Shown here: positions 26,861-35,639 of the stretch, piece by piece
Position numbering within the stretch: the first letter of the stretch is position 1
Layout: each line of letters opens with the position of its first letter
Source of the DNA: Comamonas serinivorans
GTDB lineage: Bacteria > Pseudomonadota > Gammaproteobacteria > Burkholderiales > Burkholderiaceae_C
Direction of reading: 5' to 3'
Length of the DNA: 64,000 nucleotides
Assembly (NCBI RefSeq): GCF_002158865.1
Contig: NZ_CP021455.1
Coordinates: 124,001 to 188,000 of the forward strand
Position numbers and translations under genes: made by a program
The notes under the pieces: model-generated
What the model was told of the DNA's origin: nothing
Database searches by the model: none
The model's input: the letters and a program-made list of their open reading frames with translations, nothing else

Positions 26861-27991
26861 ATGCCTTCTGACCCCGCCCACCTGCCCCGCGTTGACCTGT
26901 CGACCTCGTCGCAAGCGGGTGCCGTGGTGCTGGGGGAATGGACTTCGGCCCAGCTGACGGATGCCAAACGCTGGGCGGAGCTGCAGGCGCGCCTGCACGA
27001 GGTGGCCGGCCAGCTGGGCTCTGGGCGCTGGGCGCTGACGCCGCAAACCCAGCTGGACCACCTGGGCGCCCAGGCCTTGCTCGCCGTGTGGGGGGCGGTG
27101 CCCGCGACGCTGGAGGCCACGGAGGACCAGCGCGCCGTGCTGGCGCGTGTGGCCGGGTTTTCGGCGCCCCAGTTGCCGGCCAAACCCGCCGTGTCCAGTC
27201 GCTTGCTGCAGAACCTGAGCAAAGGCTGGCGTGAACGGCGCGAGATGGCGGGTGATGCGGTGGCGTTGCTGGGGCAGCTGGTGCTGGACTTGGGCAAGTT
27301 GATCCGGGCGCCGAAGTGGGGTCCGTGGTCAGACTTCTCCAGCCACCTCTACAACATCGGCGGCACCGCCTTGCCCATCACCGCCCTGGTGGGGTTCCTG
27401 ATCGGCGTGGTGCTGGCCTACCTGATGTCGCAGGTGCTGCGGCAGTTCGGGGCCGAGGTGTTCATCGTCAACATCCTGGGCCTGGCCTTGATTCGCGAGC
27501 TGGGGCCCATCCTGGCGTCGGTGCTGATCGCCGGACGTTCGGGATCGTCCATCACGGCGCAGATCGGCGTGATGCGCGTGACCGAGGAGCTCGATGCCAT
27601 GCGCGTCATGGGCATTCCGGTGAACTACCGGCTGGTGATGCCGCGTGTGCTGGCGCTGGCGGTGGCCATGCCGCTGGTCACGATCTGGACCACGGCAGCG
27701 GCCCTGCTGGGGGGCATGTTGGCGGCCTGGATCACGCTGGACCTGTCGCCCACGTATTTCCTCACGGCCATGCCCAGTGCCGTGAGCCTGCCCAACCTGC
27801 TGCTCGCGATCGGCAAGTCCGCGGTGTTTGGGGTGGCGATTGCGATGATCGCCTGCTTTTTTGGCCTGCGCGTGGCGCCGAACACCGAAAGCCTGGGGCG
27901 CGGCACCACGTCGTCGGTGGTCACGGCCATCACGGCGGTGATCCTGATCGATGCGGTGTTCGCCATCGCGTTCAAGAGCGTGGGGATTTGA
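26861..27991 (+). CDS. mlaE: MlaE-family lipid ABC transporter permease with N-terminal STAS-like domain
   Basis: 376 residues. The first 120 form a small STAS/MlaB-like domain. The MlaE permease follows (about 145-376): GGTALPITALVGFLIGVVLAYLMSQVLRQFG, ALIRELGPILASVLIAGRSGSSITAQIGVMRVTEELDAMRVMGI and a final helix near the C-terminus. The family moves phospholipids between membranes together with an MCE protein. It is the first gene of a four-gene unit, E-F-D-lipoprotein, with 2-nt spacing to the ATPase gene. A standard mlaFEDCB order and a periplasmic MlaC are not seen, so this is an Mla-like system with its own auxiliary lipoprotein. Confidence 0.92.
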   Translation: MPSDPAHLPRVDLSTSSQAGAVVLGEWTSAQLTDAKRWAELQARLHEVAGQLGSGRWALTPQTQLDHLGAQALLAVWGAVPATLEATEDQRAVLARVAGFSAPQLPAKPAVSSRLLQNLSKGWRERREMAGDAVALLGQLVLDLGKLIRAPKWGPWSDFSSHLYNIGGTALPITALVGFLIGVVLAYLMSQVLRQFGAEVFIVNILGLALIRELGPILASVLIAGRSGSSITAQIGVMRVTEELDAMRVMGIPVNYRLVMPRVLALAVAMPLVTIWTTAAALLGGMLAAWITLDLSPTYFLTAMPSAVSLPNLLLAIGKSAVFGVAIAMIACFFGLRVAPNTESLGRGTTSSVVTAITAVILIDAVFAIAFKSVGI

Positions 27992-27993
27992 GC

Positions 27994-28839
27994 ATGGCAG
28001 CAGAGTCATCGCCTGAGGCGGACGTGGTCATCGACGTGCGAGGCCTGTGGAGCGTGTTTCCCACCGCCGGTGGCGGCGAGGTGGTGATCCACAAAGACCT
28101 GGACCTGGTGGTCAAGCGGGGCGAGATCCTGTCCATCGTCGGGGGCTCGGGCACGGGCAAGACGGTGCTGTTGCGACGCATTCTGGGCCTGGATGCCCCC
28201 AGCAAGGGCTCGGTGACGGTGCTGGGCCGGCCGGCGACGGAGCAGAACGACCGCGATGCCGCCACGCGCCTGGGCATGCTGTTTCAGCAAGGCGCCTTGT
28301 TTTCGGCCTTCAGCGTGCTGGACAACATCGCGCTGCCACTGCGTGAGCGCAAGGCCGTGCCCAAGGACATCGAGCGCAAGGCCGCCTTGCTGAAGCTGGA
28401 GATGGTGGGGCTGCAGGCCAAGGACGCCCCCAAGATGCCGGCCGACCTCTCGGGCGGCATGATCAAGCGCGTGGCCCTGGCGCGCGCGCTGGTCATGGAC
28501 CCACCCCTGCTGCTGCTGGACGAGCCGACGGCGGGGCTGGACCCCGAGAGTTCGGATGCGTTTTGTGAGCTGCTGCTCGACCTGCACCGAGAGCTGGGCC
28601 TCACGGTGCTCATGGTCACGCACGACCTGGACACCCTGTTCGCGCTGTCGACGCGCGTGGCGGTGCTGGCCGAGCAGCGGGTGCTGGTGACGGGCACCGT
28701 GGACGAGGTGGCGGCGTACTCGCACCCGTTCATCGACGACTACTTTCATGGCGCGCGCGGGGAAAGCGCCATGCGCTTGTTCAAGGCGAAGCAGGCCGAG
28801 AAGGCCCAGGGGGCAGCCATGCCCATGGAGCAAAGCTGA
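27994..28839 (+). CDS. mlaF: MlaF-family ABC transporter ATPase
   Basis: 281 residues from the ATG at 27994, two bases after the permease stop. It is a complete nucleotide-binding domain: Walker A GGSGTGKT, Q-loop MLFQQGALFSAF, signature LSGGMIKRVALARAL, Walker B LLLLDEPTAGLDP and switch VMVTHDLDTL. The FSAFSVLDNIALPLRE sequence after the Q-loop is characteristic of the MlaF/Ttg2A branch rather than solute importers. It energises lipid movement through the adjacent permease. Its stop overlaps the start of the MCE protein gene (TGATG), showing tight coupling. Confidence 0.94.
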   Translation: MAAESSPEADVVIDVRGLWSVFPTAGGGEVVIHKDLDLVVKRGEILSIVGGSGTGKTVLLRRILGLDAPSKGSVTVLGRPATEQNDRDAATRLGMLFQQGALFSAFSVLDNIALPLRERKAVPKDIERKAALLKLEMVGLQAKDAPKMPADLSGGMIKRVALARALVMDPPLLLLDEPTAGLDPESSDAFCELLLDLHRELGLTVLMVTHDLDTLFALSTRVAVLAEQRVLVTGTVDEVAAYSHPFIDDYFHGARGESAMRLFKAKQAEKAQGAAMPMEQS

Positions 28840-29804
28840 TGGAAAACCGATCTCATGCCGTGGCCGCAGGCGCCTTTGTGGTGGGCGTGGCCGTTCTTCT
28901 GGTGGCCATGGTGATGTGGCTGATGCGCGATACCTCGGACCGCGTGCCGGTGGACCTGTTCACCAGCGAAGCCGTGAGCGGGCTGCAGCCCCAGGCGGCG
29001 GTGCGCTACCGCGGGGTGGACGTGGGCGTGGTGAGCAACATCTCGCTGGACCCCGAAGTGAAGGGCAACGTGCTGGTGCGCGTGATGCTCGACCGCAAAG
29101 CGCCGCTGAGCAAGGACTCGTTCGCCACCCTGGGTTACCAGGGCGTGACCGGCCTGGCCTTCATCCAACTGGACGATCGCGGCCTGTCGGATGAGCCGCC
29201 GCCGCAGGGCAAGGACGAGGTGCCCCGCATTCCGCTGCGTGGCGGGCTGCTCAGCCGCCTGGCCGACCAGAGCGGTCAGATGCTGGATCAGCTGTCGGAC
29301 ACCATGAAACGCATCAACGACGTGCTGGGTGACCAGAACCAGGCCAACCTGACGCGGGCGCTCGGTGAAATTGGCGATGCAGCCCAGTCTGTGAGCGCCC
29401 TGGCTGCGGACACCAACCGGCTGCTGGCCGCCCAGCTGGATCCGGCCAAGACGCACGTGCCGCAGCTCGTCGACGAGGCGCGTGCGGCCATTGCGGACAT
29501 GCGCATCGCAGCGGGCAACGTCAAGCAGGCGGCTGGTGACTTCAGCACCGCGGTCAACCGCTTCGATGCCCAGGGCGGGGCCCTCGACCGCGTGAGCGAA
29601 GGTGCCAACACCTTCACCGCCAGCACCTTGCCGCGTGTGCACCGGGCGGTGGAGAGCGCCGAGCGCACCATCCGCCAGCTGGACCGCACGGCCAGCACCC
29701 TCAACGAGAACCCGCAGGCCATCCTGTACGGCGGCGGCCAGATTCCGCCAGGCCCGGGCGAGCAGGGATTCGCGCAACCCATGTCATCGAGAAGCCAACC
29801 ATGA
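28839..29804 (+). CDS. mlaD: MCE-domain lipid-binding protein (MlaD-like)
   Basis: 321 residues. One N-terminal membrane helix (HAVAAGAFVVGVAVLLVAMVMWLM) anchors the protein in the inner membrane. A single MCE domain follows (about 40-130; LFTSEAVSGLQPQAAVRYRGVDVGVVSNI, LVRVMLDRKAPLSKDS, GLAFIQLDD). The long C-terminal part (about 150-300) has heptad-like Ala/Leu helices that probably form a coiled coil in the periplasm. At 321 residues it is longer than single-domain MlaD (about 180) and closer to MCE proteins of organic-solvent-tolerance transporters. Start and stop both overlap the neighbouring genes. Confidence 0.92.
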   Translation: MENRSHAVAAGAFVVGVAVLLVAMVMWLMRDTSDRVPVDLFTSEAVSGLQPQAAVRYRGVDVGVVSNISLDPEVKGNVLVRVMLDRKAPLSKDSFATLGYQGVTGLAFIQLDDRGLSDEPPPQGKDEVPRIPLRGGLLSRLADQSGQMLDQLSDTMKRINDVLGDQNQANLTRALGEIGDAAQSVSALAADTNRLLAAQLDPAKTHVPQLVDEARAAIADMRIAAGNVKQAAGDFSTAVNRFDAQGGALDRVSEGANTFTASTLPRVHRAVESAERTIRQLDRTASTLNENPQAILYGGGQIPPGPGEQGFAQPMSSRSQP

Positions 29805-30466
29805 TTGCCACACGCCACCTCCCCTTCCGCACGACACACCGGCTTCCGGTCTTGCGCAGCCTGGCCGGTGTGACGCTGGTGGCCGCGTTGACGGGCTGTG
29901 GCGTGCCGTTGCCGGACAAGCCGGTGCGGCCCGAGTTGTACGACTTCGGTCCCCGGGTGGCCCAGGCGCAGGCGACCCCCACGGGGGTGCCGATTGCCCT
30001 GGCGCAGCTCGATGTTCCCCAGGCCCTGGACTCGACGCGCATGGTGTACCGCCTGGCGTACGCCGATGCCCAAGTGCCCAGCCCTTACGCCCATTCGCGC
30101 TGGAGCATGCCACCGGCGCAGCTGCTGCATCAGCGGCTGCGCTCGGTCTTGGGCGAGAAGCACCCGGTGGTGCTGGTGGGCGAAGGCTACGCGCGCATCG
30201 AGTTGCGCATCGAGCTCGACGAGTTTTCGCAGGTGTTCAGCAGCGCACAGGAGAGCCAAGGCCTGGTGCGCGTGCGGGCCACGGCGCTGGCCCCCAACAA
30301 CCGCGGCGATCGCCTGCTGGGGCAGCGGGGGTTCGAGGTCAGCGTGCCCGCGCCCACGCCCGACGCGGTGGGCGGTGTCCGGGCCTTGACGCAGGCCAGC
30401 GATCGCCTCACGCGCGAGATCAGCGACTGGGTGGACAGCCTGCCCGTGCAGACCGTCGGCCGCTGA
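29801..30466 (+). CDS. ABC-type transport auxiliary lipoprotein (PqiC/DUF330-like)
   Basis: 221 residues beginning four bases before the MCE gene stop. The N-terminus is a lipoprotein signal ending LVAALTGC, so Cys33 would be lipidated. The remaining sequence (ELYDFGP, MVYRLAYADAQVPSPYAHSRWSMPPAQLLHQRLR, then alternating strands) matches periplasmic auxiliary lipoproteins found with MCE transporters, which in the PqiABC system sit at the outer membrane. It completes the E-F-D-lipoprotein operon. Repeat copy 5 and a bidirectional terminator follow. Confidence 0.88.
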   Translation: MIATRHLPFRTTHRLPVLRSLAGVTLVAALTGCGVPLPDKPVRPELYDFGPRVAQAQATPTGVPIALAQLDVPQALDSTRMVYRLAYADAQVPSPYAHSRWSMPPAQLLHQRLRSVLGEKHPVVLVGEGYARIELRIELDEFSQVFSSAQESQGLVRVRATALAPNNRGDRLLGQRGFEVSVPAPTPDAVGGVRALTQASDRLTREISDWVDSLPVQTVGR

Positions 30467-30506
30467 GCGGGCAGGCCTGATTGGTGGTGTTCAGAAGCAG
30501 ATAGGC

Positions 30507-30554
30507 AGTATCAGGCAGTTGCCGTTGATCTGAAAACGGCAACACGGCCATACT
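30507..30554. repeat. 48-nt inverted repeat, copy 5
   Basis: Left arm AGTATCAGGCAGTTGCCGTT, spacer GATCTGAA, right arm AACGGCAACACGGCCATACT. The inner nine bases and the outer five pair exactly. It lies 40 bases after the Mla-type operon and 6 bases before the terminator hairpin. Confidence 0.88.
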
Positions 30555-30560
30555 CCATGC

Positions 30561-30590
30561 AAAAAGCCTTGGGCATGGCCCAAGGCTTTT
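30561..30590. terminator. Bidirectional Rho-independent terminator
   Basis: Stem AAAAGCCTTGGGC / GCCCAAGGCTTTT with loop ATG. The A-run at one end and the T-run at the other allow termination from both sides: the Mla-type operon (plus) and the GST gene (minus). Confidence 0.9.
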
Positions 30591-30635
30591 GTGCTTTTGC
30601 GGGCGTCGAACCCCGCGCCCGCTTGGCCGCAGGCT

Positions 30636-31244
30636 TCAGCCCAGCAGGCCCTCTTGACGCATGGCGGCCTGAACGGCCGGGCGGTTGGCGATGCGGTCGC
30701 GAAAGGCGTTCAAGTGGGTCAGGCCAGCGATGTCCAGGCCCACGGGCTTGGCCCAGTTGGTGACCACGAACAGGTAGAAGTCGGCCACCGACACGGCATC
30801 GCCGTTGAGGTAGGGCCGCTGGGCCAGCTCGCTGTCCACCCAGGCCAGGCGCTTGCTGATGTAGGCCTTGGCGTTGGCTTTCACCTCGTCGGACGACTTG
30901 GGGTTGAACAGCGGGCCGAAACTCTTGTGAACTTCGGTGCCGACGAAGTTCAGCCAGCCTTGCAGGCGATACCGCTCGAAGGTGCCGTTGGCCGGGGCCA
31001 GGTGTTTCTCGGGCGCTTGATCGGCCAGGTATTGCACGATGGCCGGGCCCTCAAACAGGCGGCGGCCGTCGGCCAGCTCAAGCACGGGCACATACCCCAG
31101 TGGGTTGATCGTGTAGAAATCGGTGCCGTCATCCAGCTGGTGGGTCTTGGTCGAGGCCTTGACCAAGGTGTAGGGCAGGCCGGTTTCTTCCAGCACGATG
31201 TGCGGGGACAGCGAGCAGGCGCCGGGCGAGAAATACAGCTTCAT
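30636..31244 (-). CDS. Glutathione S-transferase, beta-class-like
   Basis: 202 residues. The N-terminal thioredoxin-like domain MKLYFSPGACSLSPHIVLEETGLPY carries the Cys10 of bacterial beta-class GSTs, followed by cis-Pro GYVPVLEL and the glutathione-binding FEGPAIVQYLAD. The all-helical C-terminal domain includes WVDSELAQRPYLNGDAVSVADFYLFVV (the N-capping SxAD motif). Such enzymes conjugate glutathione to electrophiles or act in disulfide protection. It ends at the bidirectional terminator. It is one of three GST genes in the window; the other two (37795 and 38520) are of different subtypes. Confidence 0.93.
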   Translation of the reverse strand: MKLYFSPGACSLSPHIVLEETGLPYTLVKASTKTHQLDDGTDFYTINPLGYVPVLELADGRRLFEGPAIVQYLADQAPEKHLAPANGTFERYRLQGWLNFVGTEVHKSFGPLFNPKSSDEVKANAKAYISKRLAWVDSELAQRPYLNGDAVSVADFYLFVVTNWAKPVGLDIAGLTHLNAFRDRIANRPAVQAAMRQEGLLG

Positions 31245-31382
31245 GACATCTCCTGAGTGATGGGACAGCGATTATGAGCCGCCGATCCGCACGCCCGTCG
31301 CCGCTCCCGCATGCAGGTCGGTGCAGGGCGGCGTGGCGAGGTGCGGGGTTCAAGCGCAGCGGGCAGGGTTGGTGCTGCGCGA

Positions 31383-32681
31383 TCAGGGGTACAGGCCGCG
31401 CATCGCACGCGCATGCAGGATGCGCGTGCAGGCCACGATGAAGGTGGCGGTCCGCAGGCTGACCTTGTGCTGCTGGCCCACGTTCCAGACCGCGGTGAAG
31501 GCGTCGGTCATGATGTTGACCAGGCGCTGGTTGATCTCGGCCTCGCTCCAGAAGAAGCTGGAGAAATCCTGCACCCATTCGAAGTAGCTGACGGTGACAC
31601 CGCCGGCGTTGGCAATCACGTCGGGCAGGACCAGCACGTTGTTCGCTTGCAGGATGTCGTCGGCTTCGGGCGTGGTGGGACCGTTGGCCCCTTCGATGAC
31701 CATCCTGGCCTTGACCTTCGGCGCGTTGTGGGCGGTGAGCTGACCTTCGAGTGCAGCGGGGATGAGGATGTCGCAGTCGCAGGCCCAGAACTCTTCGGGC
31801 TGGAGCACCTCGCCACCCGCAAAGCCGAGGACGCTGCCGTGCTCGGTGACATGGGTTTGCAGCGCGACCACGTCCAGGCCCTGATCGTTGTAGACGCCGC
31901 CAGCATGGTCCTGGACGGCGATGAGGCGGGCGCCGGCCTCAACGAACAGCTTGGCCGCTGTGCCGCCCACGTTGCCGAACCCCTGAACGGCAATCCGGAC
32001 GCCGTCGATGCTCAAGCCGATGCGCTTGGCCGCTTCGACGCCCACGGTGAACACGCCACGGCCGGTGGCCTCCTTGCGGCCGAGCGAGCCGCCCAGGTCA
32101 ATGGGTTTGCCTGTGACCACGCCCGTCGCGGTCGAGCCGCTGTTCATGGAGTAGGTGTCCATCATCCAGGCCATGATGCGTTCATTGGTGTTCACATCGG
32201 GGGCCGGGATGTCTTTGGAAGGGCCGATGATGAGGCCGATTTCGCTTGTGTAGCGACGCGTCAGGCGCTCAAGCTCGCCCATGGACAGCGTGCTGGGGTC
32301 GACCCGGATGCCGCCCTTGGCACCCCCGTAGGGCACGTTGACGGCCGCGTTCTTGATCGACATCCAGGCCGACAGCGCCATGACTTCGGACAGGGTGACG
32401 TTTTGGTGAAAGCGTACGCCGCCTTTGCCCGGGCCGCGGCTGATGTTGTGCTGAACCCGGTAGCCCTCGTAGTGCGCAATGGTGCCGTTGTCCAGCTCGA
32501 TGGGCACGTCGACGATCAGCGAGCGCTTGGGGCGTTTGAGGGTTTCGACCCAGCGGGCCAAGTCCCCGAGGTAGGGTGTGACGCGATCCACCTGAGCCAG
32601 GTAAATGCCCCAGGGGCCCAGGTTGTTGGGGTCCAGGTACGACGGAATGTCATGCGAGGGTGTGGATGACGTTTTGTTCAT
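31383..32681 (-). CDS. gdhA: Glutamate dehydrogenase (Glu/Leu/Phe/Val dehydrogenase family)
   Basis: 432 residues, the length of hexameric NAD(P)-dependent GDHs. The substrate domain has GGVRFHQNVTLSEVMALSAWMSIKNAAVNVPYGGAKGG, with the catalytic Lys in GGAKGG, and SKDIPAPDVNTN. The Rossmann domain has IAVQGFGNVGGTAAKL, and substrate-contacting segments near the end include NAGGVTVSYFEW. It interconverts glutamate and 2-oxoglutarate plus ammonia. Cofactor preference is not clear from the motif. It is divergent from mnmG; the 196-base gap contains a parS-like site. Confidence 0.94.
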   Translation of the reverse strand: MNKTSSTPSHDIPSYLDPNNLGPWGIYLAQVDRVTPYLGDLARWVETLKRPKRSLIVDVPIELDNGTIAHYEGYRVQHNISRGPGKGGVRFHQNVTLSEVMALSAWMSIKNAAVNVPYGGAKGGIRVDPSTLSMGELERLTRRYTSEIGLIIGPSKDIPAPDVNTNERIMAWMMDTYSMNSGSTATGVVTGKPIDLGGSLGRKEATGRGVFTVGVEAAKRIGLSIDGVRIAVQGFGNVGGTAAKLFVEAGARLIAVQDHAGGVYNDQGLDVVALQTHVTEHGSVLGFAGGEVLQPEEFWACDCDILIPAALEGQLTAHNAPKVKARMVIEGANGPTTPEADDILQANNVLVLPDVIANAGGVTVSYFEWVQDFSSFFWSEAEINQRLVNIMTDAFTAVWNVGQQHKVSLRTATFIVACTRILHARAMRGLYP

Positions 32682-32776
32682 GGTGATCCCTTTTGAAGAT
32701 GTGGCGAACGGGGTCAGCTTAGGCTCAGGTGCAAGTTGTTGCCATCGTGTTTGTGCGGAGTGACACCGGCATGACC

Positions 32777-32792
32777 TGTTTCACGTGAAACG
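32777..32792. promoter_or_regulatory. parS: parS-like site 1, upstream of mnmG
   Basis: TGTTTCACGTGAAACG differs from the 16-bp consensus TGTTTCACGTGAAACA only in the last base. It sits in the gap between the divergent gdhA and mnmG genes. Sites of this sequence are bound by ParB near the origin. Confidence 0.88.
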
Positions 32793-32877
32793 CATTCAAC
32801 CGCCAGCCCCCGGTTTGGCGCGAAAGTGGGACAATCTAGGGTTCGCTTGCGGGTCGAGGTCCGTGACGGAGTACCAC

Positions 32878-34866
32878 ATGATCTATCCACAGGAATTTGA
32901 CGTCATCGTCATTGGCGGCGGCCACGCGGGCACGGAAGCCTGCTTGGCAGCGGCGCGCATGGGCGCCAAAACCCTGCTGCTGACCCACAACATCGAAACG
33001 CTGGGCCAGATGAGTTGCAACCCCTCCATCGGGGGCATCGGCAAGGGCCATCTGGTCAAGGAGGTCGACGCCCTGGGTGGCGCGATGGCCTTGGCCACGG
33101 ACGAGGGCGGCATTCAGTTTCGCGTTTTGAATTCGAGCAAAGGGCCGGCGGTCCGCGCGACGCGCGCCCAGGCTGACCGCATCCTTTACAAGGCTGCCAT
33201 CCGCCGACGCCTGGAGAACCAGCCCAACCTGTGGTTGTTCCAGCAAGCCGTTGATGACTTGCTGGTCGAGTCGACCGGGCAGGGCGAACGCGTGGTCGGG
33301 GCCGTGACGCAGATCGGGTTGCGTTTCAAAGCCAGGGCGGTGGTGTTGACTGCGGGCACGTTCCTTGACGGCAAGGTGCATGTGGGCCTGGACAACTACG
33401 CTGCTGGCCGAGCCGGCGATCCGCCCGCGGTGTCGCTGTCGGCCCGGCTCAAGGAGCTCAAGCTGCCGCAGGGCCGACTGAAAACCGGCACGCCGCCGCG
33501 CCTGGATGGCCGGACCATCGACTGGGACCGCTGTACGCCGCAGCCCGGCGATGGCATGGGAGACGGCACGCCCATGCCGGTGTTCAGCTTCATGGGGCGG
33601 GCTGACCTGCACCCGCAGCAGGTGCCGTGTTTCATCACGCACACCAACAGCCGCACCCACGACATCATTCGCGCCGGCTTTGACCGCAGCCCCATGTTCA
33701 CCGGCAAGATCGAAGGCGTGGGTCCCCGCTATTGCCCCAGCGTCGAGGACAAGATCAACCGCTTTGCCGGCAAGGACAGCCACCAGATCTTCCTCGAACC
33801 TGAAGGGCTGACCACGCACGAGGTTTACCCCAACGGGATCTCGACCAGTCTGCCGTTTGACGTGCAGTACGACTTGGTCCGATCAATTGAAGGCCTGGAG
33901 CAAGCCCACATCCTGCGCCCCGGCTACGCGATCGAGTACGACTACTTCGACCCGCGCAGTCTGCGCAGCAGTTTCGAGACCAAGCAGATCAACGGCTTGT
34001 TTTTTGCCGGTCAGATCAACGGCACCACGGGCTACGAAGAGGCGGCTGCCCAAGGGTTGTTTGCGGGCTTGAATGCGGCCCTGCAGGTGCGCGGCGAGGC
34101 ACCCTGGCTGCCCGCGCGCGATGAAGCCTACCTGGGCGTGCTGGTCGACGACTTGATCACCAAGGGCGTGACCGAGCCCTATCGCATGTTCACGAGCAGG
34201 GCGGAGTTCCGGCTGCAGCTTCGGGAAGACAACGCCGACATGCGTTTGACCGAAACAGGCCGCCGGCTCGGTTTGGTCGACGACGCACGCTGGGATGCAT
34301 TCAACCGCAAACGGGATGCTGTTTCACGTGAAACAGAGCGCCTCAAGTCGACATGGGTCACGCCACAAAGCTTGCCAACTACCGAGGCGGAGCGCGTTCT
34401 CGGCAAGGCGATCGAGCACGAATACAACCTGTTCGACCTGCTGCGTCGCCCCGGGGTGAGCTACGAAGCCCTCATGGGGCTGAATGACGGACGCTTGCGG
34501 AGCCCGGCCATCAGCGACGAGGCATTGGGTACATTGCACACCGTGGTGCGCGAACAGATCGAGATTGCAGCCAAATACGCCGGCTACATCGATCGGCAAA
34601 AGGACGAAGTGCAGCGCGCGGCCCATTACGAACAGCTCCGCTTGCCTGACGATTTGGATTACATGCAGATTGATTCGCTGTCGATTGAAGCGCGTCAGCG
34701 CTTGCACAAGCATCGGCCGGAAACCCTGGGTCAGGCGTCCCGGCTGTCTGGCATCACGCCTGCAACGGTGTCCCTGCTGCTCGTGTACCTGAAGAAAAGT
34801 GGGTTGAAGACGGCCATCGGCAAACCGGCTGTTTCGGCTGCGGCAGCGCACCAGGAATCCGCATGA
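32878..34866 (+). CDS. mnmG: tRNA uridine-5-carboxymethylaminomethyl modification enzyme MnmG (GidA)
   Basis: 662 residues from the ATG at 32878. FAD-dependent partner of MnmE that modifies U34 in tRNAs. The FAD loop IVIGGGHAGTEA is at residue 9 onward. LGQMSCNPSIGGIGKGHLVKEVDALGG, KTGTPPRLDGRTIDW and GQINGTTGYEEAAAQGL are family signatures. The C-terminal helical domain (NLFDLLRRPGVSYEAL, RLSGITPATVSLLLVYLKK) is complete. The frame is open back to 32785, but those residues are not conserved. It carries a perfect parS site within its coding sequence at 34320. It overlaps rsmG by four bases, as in most origin-proximal gidAB pairs. Confidence 0.97.
   Translation: MIYPQEFDVIVIGGGHAGTEACLAAARMGAKTLLLTHNIETLGQMSCNPSIGGIGKGHLVKEVDALGGAMALATDEGGIQFRVLNSSKGPAVRATRAQADRILYKAAIRRRLENQPNLWLFQQAVDDLLVESTGQGERVVGAVTQIGLRFKARAVVLTAGTFLDGKVHVGLDNYAAGRAGDPPAVSLSARLKELKLPQGRLKTGTPPRLDGRTIDWDRCTPQPGDGMGDGTPMPVFSFMGRADLHPQQVPCFITHTNSRTHDIIRAGFDRSPMFTGKIEGVGPRYCPSVEDKINRFAGKDSHQIFLEPEGLTTHEVYPNGISTSLPFDVQYDLVRSIEGLEQAHILRPGYAIEYDYFDPRSLRSSFETKQINGLFFAGQINGTTGYEEAAAQGLFAGLNAALQVRGEAPWLPARDEAYLGVLVDDLITKGVTEPYRMFTSRAEFRLQLREDNADMRLTETGRRLGLVDDARWDAFNRKRDAVSRETERLKSTWVTPQSLPTTEAERVLGKAIEHEYNLFDLLRRPGVSYEALMGLNDGRLRSPAISDEALGTLHTVVREQIEIAAKYAGYIDRQKDEVQRAAHYEQLRLPDDLDYMQIDSLSIEARQRLHKHRPETLGQASRLSGITPATVSLLLVYLKKSGLKTAIGKPAVSAAAAHQESA
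34320..34335. promoter_or_regulatory. parS: Perfect parS site 2, inside mnmG
   Basis: TGTTTCACGTGAAACA, an exact 16-bp palindromic ParB-binding consensus, lies inside the mnmG reading frame, where it encodes VSRET. Intragenic parS sites near the origin are common. Confidence 0.95.
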
Positions 34867-35537
34867 CAGCCCAGGGTGCAGAAGAACGCCAGGTGTTGAT
34901 CGACGGAGCGGATGCCCTGGGGGTGGCCTTGACGTCCTCGCAGGTCGATGCCTTGATCCGTTACCTCGATCTGCTGTCGCGGTGGGGCAAAGTCTACAAC
35001 CTCACGGCGGTGCTGCACCGTCCAGAGATGATGACCACGCACATCCTCGATTGTCTGGCCGTCATCCCGCCGTTGCGAAAGCGTTGTCTGGACCCAGCTG
35101 CAGCAACCCCTGTTCAGTTGCTCGACGTGGGTTCGGGCGCTGGCTTGCCGGGCGTGGTGTTGGCCATCGTGGTGCCTGAGTTGCAGGTGACGTGCATCGA
35201 CACCGTGGCGAAGAAGGCGGCCTACATTCAGCATGCGGGTCTGCAATTGGGCCTCAAAAATCTCAAGGCCGTGCATGGCCGGATCGAACAGCACGCGGTT
35301 CACTACGACGTGGTCTGTTCGCGGGCGTTTGCGTCCTTGATCGACTTCACGCGCTGGTCTCGCAATTGCCTGAAGCCTCAAGGAGTGTGGATGGCGATGA
35401 AGGGCAAGCAGCTCGCGGAGGAGTTCGAGGCATTGGCGCGCGACCAGGTGGATGTGTTTCACGTGGAACCTTTGACGGTGCCAGGCCTGCAGGCAGAACG
35501 GTGCATCGTCTGGATGCGGCCTCAGGTCCAGCCGTGA
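34863..35537 (+). CDS. rsmG: 16S rRNA (guanine-527-N7) methyltransferase
   Basis: 224 residues. SAM-dependent enzyme that makes m7G527 in 16S rRNA. It contains LDLLSRWGKVYNLTAV and THILDCLAVIPPL, the SAM-binding motif LLDVGSGAGLPGVVLAI, VCSRAFASLIDF and a typical end (ERCIVWMRP). Start overlaps the mnmG stop (ATGA). A third, degenerate parS-like sequence lies within the gene at 35455-35470. An insert after the IPPLRKRCLDPAAATP segment makes it slightly longer than the E. coli enzyme. Confidence 0.96.
   Translation: MTAQGAEERQVLIDGADALGVALTSSQVDALIRYLDLLSRWGKVYNLTAVLHRPEMMTTHILDCLAVIPPLRKRCLDPAAATPVQLLDVGSGAGLPGVVLAIVVPELQVTCIDTVAKKAAYIQHAGLQLGLKNLKAVHGRIEQHAVHYDVVCSRAFASLIDFTRWSRNCLKPQGVWMAMKGKQLAEEFEALARDQVDVFHVEPLTVPGLQAERCIVWMRPQVQP
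35455..35470. promoter_or_regulatory. parS: Degenerate parS-like site 3, inside rsmG
   Basis: TGTTTCACGTGGAACC matches 14 of 16 consensus positions, with the two mismatches in the right half. It is about 1.1 kb from the perfect site. It may bind ParB weakly or be a decayed copy. Confidence 0.6.
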
Positions 35538-35639
35538 AAGCCCTTGTCGTCCGAATTCGGTCACGCAGAAGTACTGGGCCAGCCGCTAGACTAAGCCCTT
35601 TCCGGTTCTGCGCTCTGGCAACGGCGATGGCCTTCATCC

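Noticed and set aside
30600..30635. GTCGAACCCC stretch resembling a tRNA T-arm
   Set aside because: No matching acceptor, D or anticodon arms can be built around it.
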